Source of the DNA: Isoperla grammatica | Taxonomy: Eukaryota > Arthropoda > Insecta > Plecoptera > Perlodidae | Assembly: GCA_945910005.1 (NCBI GenBank) | Contig: OX246746.1 | Location: 22,847,092-22,911,091, forward strand | Length of the DNA stretch: 64,000 nt | Direction of reading: 5' to 3' | Part shown: piece by piece, positions 1 to 11,860 of the stretch | Numbering within the stretch: the stretch's first letter is position 1 | Layout of the letters: each line of letters starts with the position of its first letter | The notes under the pieces: model-generated | Database searches by the model: none | What the model was told of the DNA's origin: nothing | The model's input: the letters and a program-made list of their open reading frames with translations, nothing else | Translations under genes and position numbers: made by a program

Positions 1-272
1 CTCACCACCACAGCTGTTGAAAACAACACGCAACATAACCTCGAAAGACCCTCAAACTAACTTCGGAACTAGCTCTTTACAAATAGGTGGAAACTCAATT
101 CTAGAAAAGAGAAATTTACATCATTGGCGTCACCAATAGGTATGTAATTTATTAATTACTTCTTTGCTCAAATTGGTTCAAATTTTGTTTCGGTTAATTT
201 ATCTAAAATTGGGTATCTGTGTACAAATAACGCAAGCGTACGTCCACAAATGCAATACTTATGCTACCGATA
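1..272. other. AT-rich sequence, nothing recognised
   Basis: No coding frame, repeat or RNA signature could be supported here. The stretch runs up to the head of the first SINE. Confidence 0.5.
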
Positions 273-522
273 GAGGTGGCGTAGCGGTAAGACGCGAGAC
301 TCTAATTCGGGAGGTCGCCGGTTCGATTTCGGCCACCGGCATTCCTGACTGAAGGTTTTTTTACGAGGTTTTCCTCAGTCGTAAAGGCGAATGCTGGGAT
401 TGAGTCATAATATCATCTCTCGGACATTCCTTCCTAACTATTCAAACACCCTAATATACCTAGTTAGTCACCTGAAGAGGGGCACATCAGGTAGAGCTGG
501 TGTGCACCCTATAACAAATGTA
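273..522 (+). mobile_element. tRNA-derived SINE, family A, copy 1
   Basis: The head carries RNA polymerase III internal promoter boxes: an A-box-like TGGCGTAGCGG near 277 and a B box GGTTCGATTT at 320-329. A body follows with a GAGGTTTTCCTCAGTCGTAA-type segment near 366. The same head and body recur at 22320-22705 (plus) and 63050-63235 (minus), which shows a dispersed family rather than a tRNA gene. No acceptor stem closes around the head. The 3' boundary is approximate. Confidence 0.75.
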
Positions 523-2245
523 TACTTATTCAAGTCATTTAACTTCATCAATTTGTTTGGTGATGTGTATTTTAAACAATTGATATTGTAACAACTTAAT
601 TTTATAAATGTTCAAACTTATTCATATTCCAATGTATTCTACATTAATTTCACGATACAACATACTTAGTCTTAGGCTCTATAGCTTACTGCGAAACGCA
701 TACAATTTTCAGAAGTTCGTTTATGGCCACAGTAAAACATGTTAAAACCTTCCTTATGGTTACTTTGACTTTAAGATGGGGTAGTTTTATGATTTAATAC
801 GCGCAATACACAATTAATACAAGCAAATCGGTCTATTCGTAGGTTGTCATGGGGTGGAGAGAGCGGTTGATTCATGTATCATGCAGAGGGGGAGAAACTA
901 GATTAAATGGAAACCATTGAGCTTGAATTATGATATTCTGTCAGAGCATCCCTCTTGTAGCCAAGCAATCATCCCCTAACATTTTATAACGCTCATTTGG
1001 TTGAAATGGAACCAACCCCTTTCAAGTAGGCAAGCGAATATCGATGAATGACTGCCATAAAATAAGTTAGATATAGGATCACTATTTATTTACGATTGTG
1101 CATTTTCATTTTACTGCCATTTCTAAATTAACTTTTAATCAACTTTAGATTTCAATCTGTATAATTTGACCATCACCATTATACCTCTTTGCTATACATG
1201 CTATTTTAGTGATTGTAAGAACTAATAGACAAACAATACATACAATTAAATGGGGTTTAAACAAAATCCCTCACTACATTCACCCAACTCTAATTTGGTT
1301 GAAAATAATTTGCCTAAAAGCAGTTGATTCAATATTATATATAGTTCCAGTATTTATATCTAGTTGAGGCTGTTTTCAATCTTGCTGTGGGAAGTTAATT
1401 TCCAGGTTACTTTATTTTTTTTCGTCGTATAATATACCTGCTGGCACATATTAAGCTTAACCTGAGGCGTATTAGTTTTATTGAACATAGCATATCCTTG
1501 TATTAGGGCGAACGTAATACTTTCACTATCTATTAGTCTCAGAGATTTTAATTACAGTTGAATCCGACGCAAGGGTTGGTTGTGATCAGATCAGTGACTT
1601 TTAGCCCCGCTTGGAGTAGTCAAATATTTGAGGGGTGATGATGTAAACATAAGATCCATCTATTGAGTCAATATAGACTTTCATTTCCTGAGGAGCAAAC
1701 TCATAACTGCGTTGCTTGGCGAACATTTCCCCCGCCCCACTTTACTCTCTGCCTATCTCTCTTTCTAGACAGGCATAAGTACGAACACTGCATTCAACAT
1801 TATGAGCTAAACATTTAGTCCAACGGAAATTCATTTACTTTATCCCCGTTTTTTTCAATAATACGTTAATAATAACTTTAAGAATGGAGTTACATAAATT
1901 AGAATAAAATGTATGAATACACTTTACCGTGAACAAAATTTACCAGAAGTCGCCTACTACACTTTTGATAACACCGATATTCATTCATAATTATAACCAT
2001 AGATTGAAACATAACTATTAATTACCACGTTTTGAAAAGGATTCTTCCTGTAAAAGTTCGACTAACACTGAGGCGGAATCTGTAGAAACCTCTGGGGACG
2101 CCCCAATGAAGCCTTTGTTTGCTGTGTACATACAAGACCTTTGTGCGATGATACCGCAGTACTGATGATGTTTATATTTGTGATTTACCTCTCATATAGG
2201 TGCAAATATGCTTAGCAATACAGGTGATGTATGGAGATGAAGTAT
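523..2245. other. Unannotated AT-rich stretch
   Basis: Only short open frames occur and none resembles a protein family. No tandem repeat or inverted repeat of note was seen. Confidence 0.4.
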
Positions 2246-2740
2246 AAGCTCATGACTCATGATATACTTATAATATACTCATGATATACTCATGATATAC
2301 TCATGATATACTCATGATATAATCATGATATACTCAAATATACTCATGATATACTCATGATATACTCATGATATACTCAAATTTACTCATGATATACTCA
2401 TGATATACTCAAATGTACTCATGATATACTCATGATATACTCAAATGTACTCATGATATACTCGATATACTCATGATATACTCAAATGTACTCATGATAT
2501 ATTCATGATATACTCATGATATACTCATGATATACTTATAATATACTCATGATATTCTCATGATATACTCATGATATATTCATGATATACTCATAATATA
2601 CTCATGATATACTCATGATATACTCATAATATACTCATGATATACTCATGATATACTCGTGATATACTCATGATATACTCAAATCTACTCATAATATACT
2701 CATGATATTCTCATGATATACTCATGAGATACTCATGATA
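2246..2740. repeat. 11-bp minisatellite (ACTCATGATAT)n
   Basis: About 45 head-to-tail units of an 11-bp motif, ACTCATGATAT, fill roughly 490 bp. Variants include CTCAAATATA, CTCATAATATA and CTCAAATGTA. The variant units recur in blocks, which suggests amplification of higher-order units as well as single ones. There is no coding potential. Confidence 0.95.
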
Positions 2741-2752
2741 CTTCTTCACACA

Positions 2753-2781
2753 GCGTTGGTGGAGGCGCCGGCTCCTCCAAC
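2753..2781. other. GC-rich hairpin bordering the minisatellite
   Basis: CGTTGGTGGAG and CTCCTCCAACG form an 11-bp stem with one mismatch around a CGCCGG loop. It lies just after the 11-bp array and stands out against AT-rich surroundings. Its function is unknown. Confidence 0.6.
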
Positions 2782-3660
2782 GTTAACGTATCATATGTGC
2801 ATTATTACTACCTACGAAAATGGATATGATAGAATTTGTGTTCACTGTGATATCTAGGCACTTATTTCTATGGAACGACGAACCATCCATTAATGTTGGA
2901 ACATTACTTACAAAGACTAAATGATATTCAATTACTTTGGTGCATATCAATATTATTAACAATCCGCATTTAGAATCTCATTTTAATGTCATAGTTTCAA
3001 ACTCTGGGTCTATAACTTGATACGCTTGTGCAACGTGTAATGCTATGCGTGAATACAGTTTGCCGAGCACACTGGTCGCCGCTAAGTACTTGGAGCAACC
3101 GGAGAGAGAGCCAGCGGAGTTTGGGTAGTATATGCAGATCAAACCCAATTCAAGGGGTGAGCGAACCAGAAATTCAATCAACTTCTATCAATACGAGTCT
3201 CCCGTACAGCTTTTATAGAAGGAAATGATTCCTTATACGCATTACATTTCTCGAGTGCGCAGAGGTATAGAAGACGTGGGTAGGAATCTAGGATGCTGTG
3301 GGAGTATTTCAAAAAACTTGCGTGGGTTTTCTGAGACGTAGCTTTACTTATCAAGATCGTTTAAATGTCACGGAAATTGAGCTTGAATGATATTACGTAA
3401 AGCAAAATGCATAGAATGTTTGTAATAAACGTAGAACCTGTTTTACATTTTAATAAAATGATAAAACAACTACATGAATATTTAAGTGTAGCCAAGGTAA
3501 CTTATTTAAAAACTGATGAATTTTCGGAGTAATCTCCTATTCCTTACTCAGACTGAGGACAACTATATTCGTGTGGTTGGTTTATGTCATATGAAGACGG
3601 TTTTTTATAAAACGCCACTTTGAGGTTATAATGATGTTATAAATGACAGAATGTAAAACA
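2782..3660. other. Unannotated stretch
   Basis: The opposing 66- and 67-residue frames around 3000-3230 do not resemble known proteins. No repeat structure was seen. Confidence 0.35.
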
Positions 3661-3662
3661 CC

Positions 3663-3738
3663 GACCAGGCTGGGTTTCGAACCCAGGTCTCCAACACTTG
3701 CTGGGCGGGCAATCTGACCATTGAGCTTCAGAGACGGC
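3663..3738 (-). mobile_element. tRNA-like SINE head
   Basis: On the minus strand an A-box-like AGCTCAATGGTCAGA precedes a perfect T-arm CTGGG-TTCGAAA-CCCAG. The flanks do not form a seven-base acceptor stem, so this is a tRNA-derived SINE head or a tRNA pseudogene. The segment GCCCGCCCAGCAAGTG matches the head at 4022-4092, so the two appear to be one family. Confidence 0.65.
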
Positions 3739-3829
3739 AAATTAAAATGTCTTATTTGGGTTTTGTAGATGCATTGTTTATAACATGTGAAGATGGCAGA
3801 TTGCACTGGCCTTGATGTATTGTAGTTCG

Positions 3830-4021
3830 CTGTCTCGTGTTCTTGTTCCTGATTTTTATTTTATAAAGTTAAGTAATTTGTTTTGTTTTTGTTGTTATTG
3901 TTATTTATGATTTCATTATTATTAATTGTTTGCATAGCCTAGTTTTATTTTAGGTCCTCCTTTGTAAATCAGTTTTTATAACTGAATAGGAAAGACATTA
4001 AATAAATAAATACATAAATAG
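3830..4021 (+). mobile_element. LINE 3'-terminal fragment with AATAAATA tail
   Basis: A T-rich 3'-UTR-like segment ends in TTAAATAAATAAATACATAAATAG, typical of the tail of a 5'-truncated LINE that inserted on the plus strand. No reverse transcriptase frame remains. The 5' limit is uncertain. Confidence 0.5.
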
Positions 4022-4092
4022 TTGTGTGGCCAGAGTTCCCGCCCGGCAAGTGGATACCGAAGACCTGGCCTCGATCCCCAGCGGGGTGTATA
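4022..4092 (+). mobile_element. tRNA-like SINE head
   Basis: GTGTGGCCAGAG (A-box-like) and GGCCTCGATCCCC (B-box-like) have tRNA spacing. The middle CCCGCCCGGCAAGTG resembles the minus-strand head at 3663-3738. It starts immediately after the LINE tail, then continues into an alternating AT tract. Confidence 0.55.
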
Positions 4093-4689
4093 TATGTATA
4101 TATACACCTAGAAAATTCCCTACTAATGAGTCGCCGATTCTCTCTCATCCCTTCTTGTCGATAGCAATTATTAAAGAAATAATTACCTTCCTAAACGAGG
4201 GATTTTATCCGAAATTATTTCTTTGTTATATTGTTCCTGAACGTAAGCTTCCCTAATTGTAATCAGTCAATCTTCACATAATGCACACTAATATTAAGAA
4301 GCAACGTAATTAATGTATTTCATATCTATTTTATTCTAACATATATATTAGAAATAACAGCACCTGTATTCAAGGTCTTTTTTCAAAATCAATCTAGTTG
4401 CGTAGTATATTACGAGTGCATGATCTTATACAATCACTCAATACTCATACATTGCTCTTTAGAAAGATATGGACGATCGTATTACATGTTTGCCGGATTC
4501 TTACATATTTAAAATAACGGCGAGTATTTTATGGACACGTCCCTTCCCAAAATCAAGTTGATTGCCTTAGTGAAGAGTGCGGCCTTTCAACACACAACTT
4601 TAGTATCCAGTTAAGAAAATGTGAACGGACGGATTTCTGGCGTTGGATAAAGCTATTAATCATAATAAGTTCTCCCCTCTTCTGGAGGC
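4093..4689. other. Unannotated AT-rich stretch
   Basis: A short AT-alternating tract (TATATATGTATATATAC) begins it. Nothing else could be supported. Confidence 0.4.
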
Positions 4690-4830
4690 TGAGTGTCTTG
4701 TCTGAGCGTCTCTGAGGACGGCGTCACTGAGGACGGCGTCACTAGCGTCCCGACGACAGAGAGCTGTGACGTCATCGCTCATCAGTCTTAATTTAGTCGC
4801 GCGGCTCGAGACGAGAGAAACTAGTTACAG
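4690..4830. promoter_or_regulatory. GC-rich island with a CRE palindrome
   Basis: A small GC-rich patch holds a perfect CRE, TGACGTCA, at 4767-4774. Directly before it is a tandem duplication of a 15-bp motif TGAGGACGGCGTCAC at 4713-4727 and 4728-4742. CREs are bound by CREB/ATF-type bZIP factors. No TATA box or coding start is obvious nearby, so a regulatory role is inferred only. Confidence 0.3.
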
Positions 4831-5034
4831 GAGAGGAAAATGACTACCGAGCCGGTATAACAGGATGTTACTTTACAACGTTTTAACGAGTCAAACAGGG
4901 AGATAATTCGAAGGATATTTAAACAAACATATTTGTATTTTTTGTGAAAAGACTGGGGTTTTAACTGAATATAAATTATGATTTTAGTAGAAGGATGTTT
5001 TAATATTGAATCTCGAAAGAAGTCGCGTGGTCGA

Positions 5035-5165
5035 TTAAACCGTTTGTGTAGTTCGGGTTCCGGGTTCGAATCCTGGATGATAAGACATGGATCTTATGTG
5101 GCGTATCCACATATTCATATTTCACCCAAACGTCGTCTCTATTAGCAAAGTTACAAAAATATGAG
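5035..5165 (+). mobile_element. tRNA-derived SINE, family B
   Basis: A tRNA-like head (GCGTGGTCGATTAAACC, then GGGTTCGAATCC as the B box) leads to a 3' segment CGTCTCTATTAGCAAAGTTA followed by CAAAAATATGAGACGT. That 3' segment matches the tail of the retroelement at 11861-12181 and the remnant at 30020-30066, as expected when a SINE borrows the 3' end of its partner LINE. Confidence 0.7.
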
Positions 5166-5670
5166 ACGTATATCAGATATGTGATTCGTGATAGTTTAAA
5201 AATGTGTTATATCGGGATTTTTATGTGGGCAGTGAATTTATACATTAAAATAGATTAGGGTTAATTCACATGTATTCATTCACTAGTCATTTAAGTTATT
5301 ATTCACTTATGTTTGTATCATATGATTTGTTACAATTTAATGAAAAAGATTCTGGTTTGATAGTAGTATAGATTCGTAGTCGTAGTATAATTCGACTCCA
5401 TCAAACTTAGGAAAGGAAATTACCAACTATAAGTCATGTAATAAGTGGATAATATCTATACAAAAGTACGAATTTATTTGGATATGCAAAAGGTGATTAT
5501 AATTAAGGGGATAGGCCTAGTTAATAATGAAACTCAGAGATCTGGACCAATAGAAATCCAATGTGTTTATTTTGAGCGTCAGTTTCCAATCTTGAAAGAA
5601 ACATGTTATTTACAAAATGTGTTACAAAAATTGTTTTTAATTATTCAATAATCTGTTATATATTGTTAAC
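5166..5670. other. Unannotated AT-rich stretch
   Basis: The 68-residue frame at 5445-5651 has no recognisable domain. Confidence 0.4.
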
Positions 5671-5678
5671 ATTAATAT

Positions 5679-6123
5679 TAGGGCTGCCCAACGATATCGA
5701 TAATTCGATACGATATCGATAATGGAAAAATAATTCGATATCGATATAGAATTATTATATCGTACATATGTCGATATCGAACTTGCGCCTAATAAGCTAA
5801 TTGTTTAGAAAGAAAACGATTTCGTCACGTCATGCCAATCACAATATTGCTGTTTTGTGTGGATATTTTAAATTTTGAATAGTATACACTCAAATTGACA
5901 CACATTATAAGACATTTCAAAGTCCAAACTTTTATTTACGTATTACGGTAATCTTGTTTATAATCTGTGGCCTCTGGCTGGTCTGGAAATCCTAAAGACA
6001 CACGAGGAAAGTTTCGATATCGCCGATATCGATACGTTTCTTGATAAGTTCGATATCACGACACGATATCGATAATTCTTCCCGCGATATCGATATGATC
6101 TTTTTTATCGTTGGGCAGCCCTA
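5679..6123. mobile_element. hAT-like non-autonomous element (MITE) with 8-bp target duplication
   Basis: Terminal inverted repeats TAGGGCTGCCCAACGATA are perfect over 18 bp at both ends of a 445-bp element. It is flanked by an exact 8-bp direct repeat ATTAATAT (5671-5678 and 6124-6131). An 8-bp duplication with TAGGG-type ends is characteristic of hAT transposons. The sub-terminal regions are dense in GATATCGAT palindromes on both sides. No transposase frame is present, so it would need an enzyme supplied from elsewhere. Confidence 0.93.
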
Positions 6124-6131
6124 ATTAATAT

Positions 6132-8774
6132 CTTTGAAGGCTATTATGTTCAATACCCATCTATGCATTTACATGTAAAAATGCCAAGCTTTAAAATTTT
6201 ATTAGATAACTTCGGTCGTTTTTTTGTACTAAACAAACTGTGAAACTAAATATTTTATTATTGTTAGAATCGTGTATGAGAGTTGTGTGTGTGTGTGTGC
6301 GCTTTTTTCTCCTCCTCACAGTTCTGCTCTCTAGAATCGTACAATGCTTAAGTACTTCACAATAAGCGTATTACAAATGGTTTAACCTTTGTTAAAGTAA
6401 ACGTTTGTAACAGGCAAAGGGATATTGTGTGAGAAGAAAAACAAATAACAATCCAATAAAGTTCCAATAAAAGAGTATTCCATGCTAAGCTTCCATCTCT
6501 ATGAAAATATATTCGAATTATTGTATGGGCATCGTTTTAAAAGTACTTCTACTTTTTGTGTTGTGTTTCATATTATAGACCTTCGTATTTAATAGCACTT
6601 ATATTTTGTTGAGTGTTTCATATTATAGACTTTCGTATTTAATAGTTATTCACATGCATGTTTGAAGTCAAAATTTATATTTTTATATAAATAAAGTATT
6701 CCCTTGGCCGTGTCTAGTGTACCTATTTATTATATTAATTACATTTTGGTTTTCGTTATTTACTTTAATATATACTATATTTAGGATTTGTCTCTTCGTT
6801 TGTACCGTAAAATTGTGTATTATATTATTATATTAAAATATATAATAATTCAATAGAACTCTATTAAATGTGATCTACAAAGATACAAAATATCACACAC
6901 AAAAATACAACTTCGACTGGAATATAATGTATTGATTTAACATACGACTTATATTAGGAAATAGGGATCTATGTGAATTAGCCTGAATTATTTTTAGTGT
7001 GATGTACAGTATACTTTCAAGATATTAGCAATATTGAGTTGAGTAGCCAATATGAATCCCCATAAGAAATGATATCTCAATTCCCTAAATATCAACTTCT
7101 CGTAATCGATCAACGGATGTAGCCAATAATGATTTAAATGTGAATCACACACGTGGGATATATTTTAAAAGAGATCCCCTAGACTAAGGCAGGCTATAAA
7201 TCTGAAAGATATTTCCGGCGTTTTACGCTCCACTTCACAGCTTCCACTGATCGCCTCATCCCCCCCCCTCCCCCCCACCCTCCCTCTTCCCCTCGATCTC
7301 GTTCTCTGGTACATAAATCGCGCGAACATTGCACACTGAGATTCTCTTTGTTGACGGCTAAATCGCCTTTATTGCTCGCAACGATTCCAAAACAAATCCG
7401 CGAGAGTAAATCTTACAGCTTTATAGTGTATTCAACAATTGTGTAGACTGGAGTGGTGATCAGCTTTTCTGTAGTAACAGTTTAAAGTTAAAACAATCGA
7501 TATTACGCTTTCAAAAAACATAAAGATGACATAATTAAAATATACAGCTTCCATCAATGAGTTGTTACAGCGACTTGTGATGGTTGTATCTCAATTCAAG
7601 AACTTGTTTAAGCGTAAACTACAGTTTCATTGAATTGTGTTTCAGATGGTTTACAAAAAATTATTTTGGGCTGGATTATAATAGTAAAAAATATGTCTTT
7701 TAATTTGAGACTGATTTGTCACCGACTTCATATTTGTAGGCTACAAATAATTGTGGTGTAGCCACCATCATCAGTTATGCTTGTTTATCGATTTTTAAAG
7801 TTTCTAACTTCCTGTGTTGAACCTTCAAAATGAAACATATCAAAGATATTCATAATGTTAATAATGACGATTGACAGTTATAATGATACACCTTATACAC
7901 TTCAAATCCACAAAGCCTAAGGCAATTGTCTTTGAGCTAAATGCACAAGACTTAATTATCACTCGGAAGTCAGTAGTGTGCATAACAGGAACAAAAAAGT
8001 TCAAAATAAAATATTAAAAAATGTATTGAAATTGCATGTATAAAATATTACGATTATCATGATAGTAGTAATACTGTTTCTATGGACAACATATATTTCC
8101 ATATAACAAAATGTTATGATCGTTTCCATTATTCCCGTATCTGTTTCATTCCATGATCAGTAGATTGTCATCAGTTTGGAAGAAAGGCGTCGTCTAAAGC
8201 TTTCTGATAAGCGTCGTCATTGATCATCGTTTGGGTGAGGGAGAAGCCAGCCGTGGCGCACTTGAGCACGCGGCGAGGCTGACTGCTCCCTAGGCTCATG
8301 TCGAGATCTACACATTACACAAGGGTTTAAGCAACTTGTACAATAGGACAAATCAAATTTGTGTGAACATTTTTTACTTCTATGTGACTATAAAAATACT
8401 CATTGTTATTATCTAATCATTAAGTTACCGCTCTTGGCCCATGGTAATTAAGTTCAATTTTTTTTTGGATATTTTAAAGTAAATACTTTTTTAACAACAT
8501 CCTGAAAACCTTTTAATTATATTGAAAAAGTGATTAATAAGCTAACAAATTTTTCATGAGTGTAATACTCAAATATTATTTTTACGGTTGTTATTTAAGA
8601 AACTAATAAAAATAACTTTTAATTGGTTACAAAAAGAACAACACGATTATGATATCTGAAACTTCTTAAAGATATTTCATATTAATATTCCTACGAAACC
8701 CTCAAACTGTAATAATTGATTTTACAACATTGTGTAGCGTTCTAAGATATTTAAAAAAAGAACATTAATTTCTC
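6132..8774. other. Unannotated AT-rich stretch with short low-complexity tracts
   Basis: It holds a short (GT)n at 6284-6298, two near-copies of a 52-bp segment GTTTCATATTATAGAC... at about 6564 and 6616, and a C-rich tract at 7261-7285. No coding region or mobile element could be supported. Confidence 0.4.
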
Positions 8775-8829
8775 GTGTCTTTAATACCAGGACTATCCTT
8801 CACGCATGAAAGCTTGAAACCCGACACCT

Positions 8830-9060
8830 CATTTCCTCCACGACTGAGAACCACTGGCGTAGACGATGAGGGGGGGTGGGGATGCGCGACAGACTCAGGT
8901 AGCGTCGAGCGACTGACTCGAGCCGAGTATCAGATGACAGCGGGGGAGACTGAAGTGACGTCACGGCGTCGACACTCGCACTTCAGAAGTGTCGCAGCTC
9001 CCAGACGGCGCACGTGATAATTACTGTGCTTCGTCAGGACTATTATAAAAATACGCGCTT
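8830..9060 (+). promoter_or_regulatory. GC-rich island with CRE, E box and TATA-like site
   Basis: A locally GC-rich patch carries a CRE TGACGTCA at 8956-8963, an E box CACGTG near 9011, and TATTATAAAAATA near 9050. The layout is compatible with a promoter or enhancer, but no gene start was found downstream. The 80-residue frame across it looks like a by-product of high GC content. Confidence 0.25.
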
Positions 9061-9540
9061 TAAAATTAGGCGATTATATTTTTTCAACCATCAGTATCTT
9101 TTAAAATAAATTCTCAGACTTTTCTATAACGAGCCATGTTTTATATGGTAATCAGGGTTATTTTATTTATATTCTCAGAATCCGTTTAATGTTCATACAA
9201 AATTAAACGATTCACATAGTGAAAATTGATGTTACGGGTTCGTTCAAGGTTCGCGCCTTAATTACATTCTGAGGACCATATCAATTTAAGCATCAACCAT
9301 AACCCCCTCCCCCTCCCCCTCCCCCCCCCCTCCACTGTTCCAGATCCCTGACGCATATAAGTATTTTTCAGACTTGTTGACAATCTCGGTATTGGTACTA
9401 CAGTCCACGAGCGATTATTTTAGGCTAATGCGAACTAACCAAAGTCCAACGTTCTGTATAATGTAAATTTATCAACCACAGTCTGGTACTTCAACTTAAC
9501 TCACGCCAAAGTTTTATGTAGGAAAGATATTTGGGGTCAT
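9061..9540. other. Unannotated stretch with a C-rich tract
   Basis: A polypyrimidine tract of CCCTCC units lies at 9303-9334. Otherwise nothing was recognised. Confidence 0.4.
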
Positions 9541-9699
9541 ATGCATAGTCGTTCCTTATGTTCTCAATTCAGTATTTTCTCAGACTCCCCCAACCACCAA
9601 TCACAGAGAAGTCCACATGGCAATGCTGCTCTGTGATTGGTGGTTGGGCGAGTCTGAGGAAAGACTGAGTTGAGGAGAACGTGAGGAACGACTTTGCAT
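9541..9699. mobile_element. Short foldback element (MITE-like hairpin)
   Basis: Arms 9541-9608 and 9630-9699 are inverted copies with about ten mismatches over 65-70 bp, around a 21-bp loop. The innermost CTCTGTGATTGGTGGTTGGG is perfect. The element would extrude as one long hairpin. No target duplication was clear, so the ends are approximate. Confidence 0.75.
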
Positions 9700-10559
9700 T
9701 TTACCCTTAGTTTGAACGTCACTCAACATCATGCCTTCAATTCATTACTAATTTTTTCAAAGCTATGGAAAACACAGTTGCGCATAAAATATTAAATTTG
9801 GGTGGTTGCATTATTTATGTTTGTGTTTATACATATCTTTATGAAGGCCAAACTATTAAGGAAACGCATTTTTTTACTGTTGGATGTTTCCGTTGATTAA
9901 TAAGCTGTTCTGGATGAAATAAATGTAATCTTCTGCTTCTATGCCACTATCAATTACAGGTAAAGGAAATTCCCCAGTTTAGCACGCCTTATATCTTTGT
10001 TTAAAATATTTCCTGGTGATATCTATGTAACCAACTATCTCTCGAAGAACAACATGGGAATAATTGTTCATCATAGTGTGACTGTTGCTGTACTAATTGT
10101 GGCTGCCACTCGGGGGAAATCTTCAAATGCTCAGTATTATGTTGATGACGTTGCTGAGTGGCGAAGCAGGTTTGCATGTTCAATAAGGGATAATATTGGT
10201 GTTTACTCTGACAGTGTCCAATAATACAGCTTGTAAACACCGTTCGTTGTTGATGCCTTGCAAGTCTGTGCGCTACCCACTGTAGCAATGTGAACATGAA
10301 TACAACCCACGACAGGAGATTAAATTTGTTGGAAAACTTAAATCTCTGATTAAATGAGCAAAGGTCATTTTTGAAGACTTTTTCAGTTGAATGCTTTGAA
10401 GCTTAAAGATGAAATCGGCTTACGAACAATTTTTCCTTTCAAAAAGTCCCTTTCTCTCTTTGTCATTAAGTTTGACAGTCCCGACTGTTTTCAAGCATCT
10501 CCCCCCCAACATTCGATTCCTATCTTCTCGTTTCACTTCGCTCTGTGTCATCATATTGC
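9700..10559. other. Unannotated stretch
   Basis: Overlapping short frames on both strands between 9997 and 10297 do not resemble known proteins. Confidence 0.35.
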
Positions 10560-10700
10560 CGAGTATGACGTCATCTGTCAAATGTCAGCGCGCATGCGCC
10601 ACGTCAGGATTATGTCGTCAGCTAGACAGCCAGTTAGTTGGAGGCAGTTGTCACGTTGTGAAGCTCAACCCTCAGTACCCACTAATGAGGTGGTCGCCGT
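10560..10700. promoter_or_regulatory. CRE plus NRF-1-type palindrome
   Basis: A perfect CRE TGACGTCA at 10566-10573 lies 16 bp before GCGCATGCGC at 10590-10599. The latter is the consensus palindrome bound by NRF-1 (Erect wing in insects). This pairing is typical of TATA-less housekeeping promoters. No coding exon was identified next to it, although the frame at 10387-10797 spans it. A promoter is inferred. Confidence 0.35.
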
Positions 10701-11847
10701 CAAAAGACTACCGAGAGGACGTTATTTAATCCCTTCTCTGCAAACGACCAACTCATCGCTTTCAAAAACAAACTGCACTAGCAAGTTCCGTTCGTAAAGT
10801 CGCCTGCGGTTTTAATTAAAATGATGGCATAATCCGTGATGCATTGGTGTATGAATGAGACAGTGAACTGAATATAGTGACTTTGACTACGTCCTACCAC
10901 TATGATTGTGTCGGTATTAGTAATAATGAAGTTTGCTCATTTCCGTTATCGACACACTTATTATTTTCACTAACAACTCGTATTTTACATATTTTGCATT
11001 CATGAATACAAATACATAACTAGCATTAAAACCTTTAGAGCTTATAAATTTAACTTGTTTTCAATCAACTAATCACATGTTTTTGTACCAATGTGATGTC
11101 ATATCACTTTTATTGTAGTGGCTTTAAAAGTACCTAGTCACATTTTTCTACTTTTTTTAGTGATTGTTATAATTCTACATTGAAAATCGTCTAAAAAACA
11201 TAATTAATTTTACCGGTGTACGTTTACAATCAATAGTAAAAAAAAATATCAATAGCACGAAAAGTAGCCGGAACAATACATGAAACAAAGGGAGGGGGTT
11301 ATAACAAAGCCGGTGTTAAGGGGATAAGCACCATATAATACCAGCAAATGAGCACAGGATCTGTAGAGAGCTGGGGAGTTAGGGGCTGACTCATCCTAAA
11401 GAACTCAACATTTATTCGTATTTCGGCTTAGGTTTTAGCCCCCACCCCTTTCACCCTCAACAGTTTATGCCAACGAGAGGATTAATTTAGCGTTTAAGTC
11501 TATCAATTGACAATAGTAATGTTCTACTGGATTCGAGATAGTAGAGAGTGGGGGCTTTATTCTATGAGATAATTAAATGCATTAAATGCACTAGGAGATA
11601 AAGCTTTTGAGAACTTACAGAAGTAAAAGGATTCAGACTTCACGGCACCATCTTGATTTACAAACTAAATGCACTATGCGATGTTTGAAGTAAGTAGAAA
11701 TACCCTTTCCACTCACACAATTACATTTTAAAATGGTAAAAATGGCAAAGAAGTATGATGAAGAATTAACCTAAGTTCGTGATTATCTGCAAAGCGAAAA
11801 GGTTGTCTAAACTTTTTATGCTAGTACCTAGCTTTAACTTTAAAATG
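10701..11847. other. Unannotated stretch
   Basis: No coding or repeat feature could be supported before the target duplication of the next element. Confidence 0.35.
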
Positions 11848-11860
11848 AATGTATAGTCTA

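Noticed and set aside
2246..2740. CRISPR or origin-like iterons
   Set aside because: The repeat is a simple 11-bp eukaryotic minisatellite with no spacers.
3663..3738. Functional tRNA gene on the minus strand
   Set aside because: The T-arm is perfect, but no acceptor stem pairs and the head recurs at 4022-4092, so it is a SINE head or pseudogene.
10387..10797. 136-residue plus-strand frame over the CRE/NRF-1 site
   Set aside because: Its composition is not protein-like, an overlapping frame is also open, and the region reads better as regulatory.
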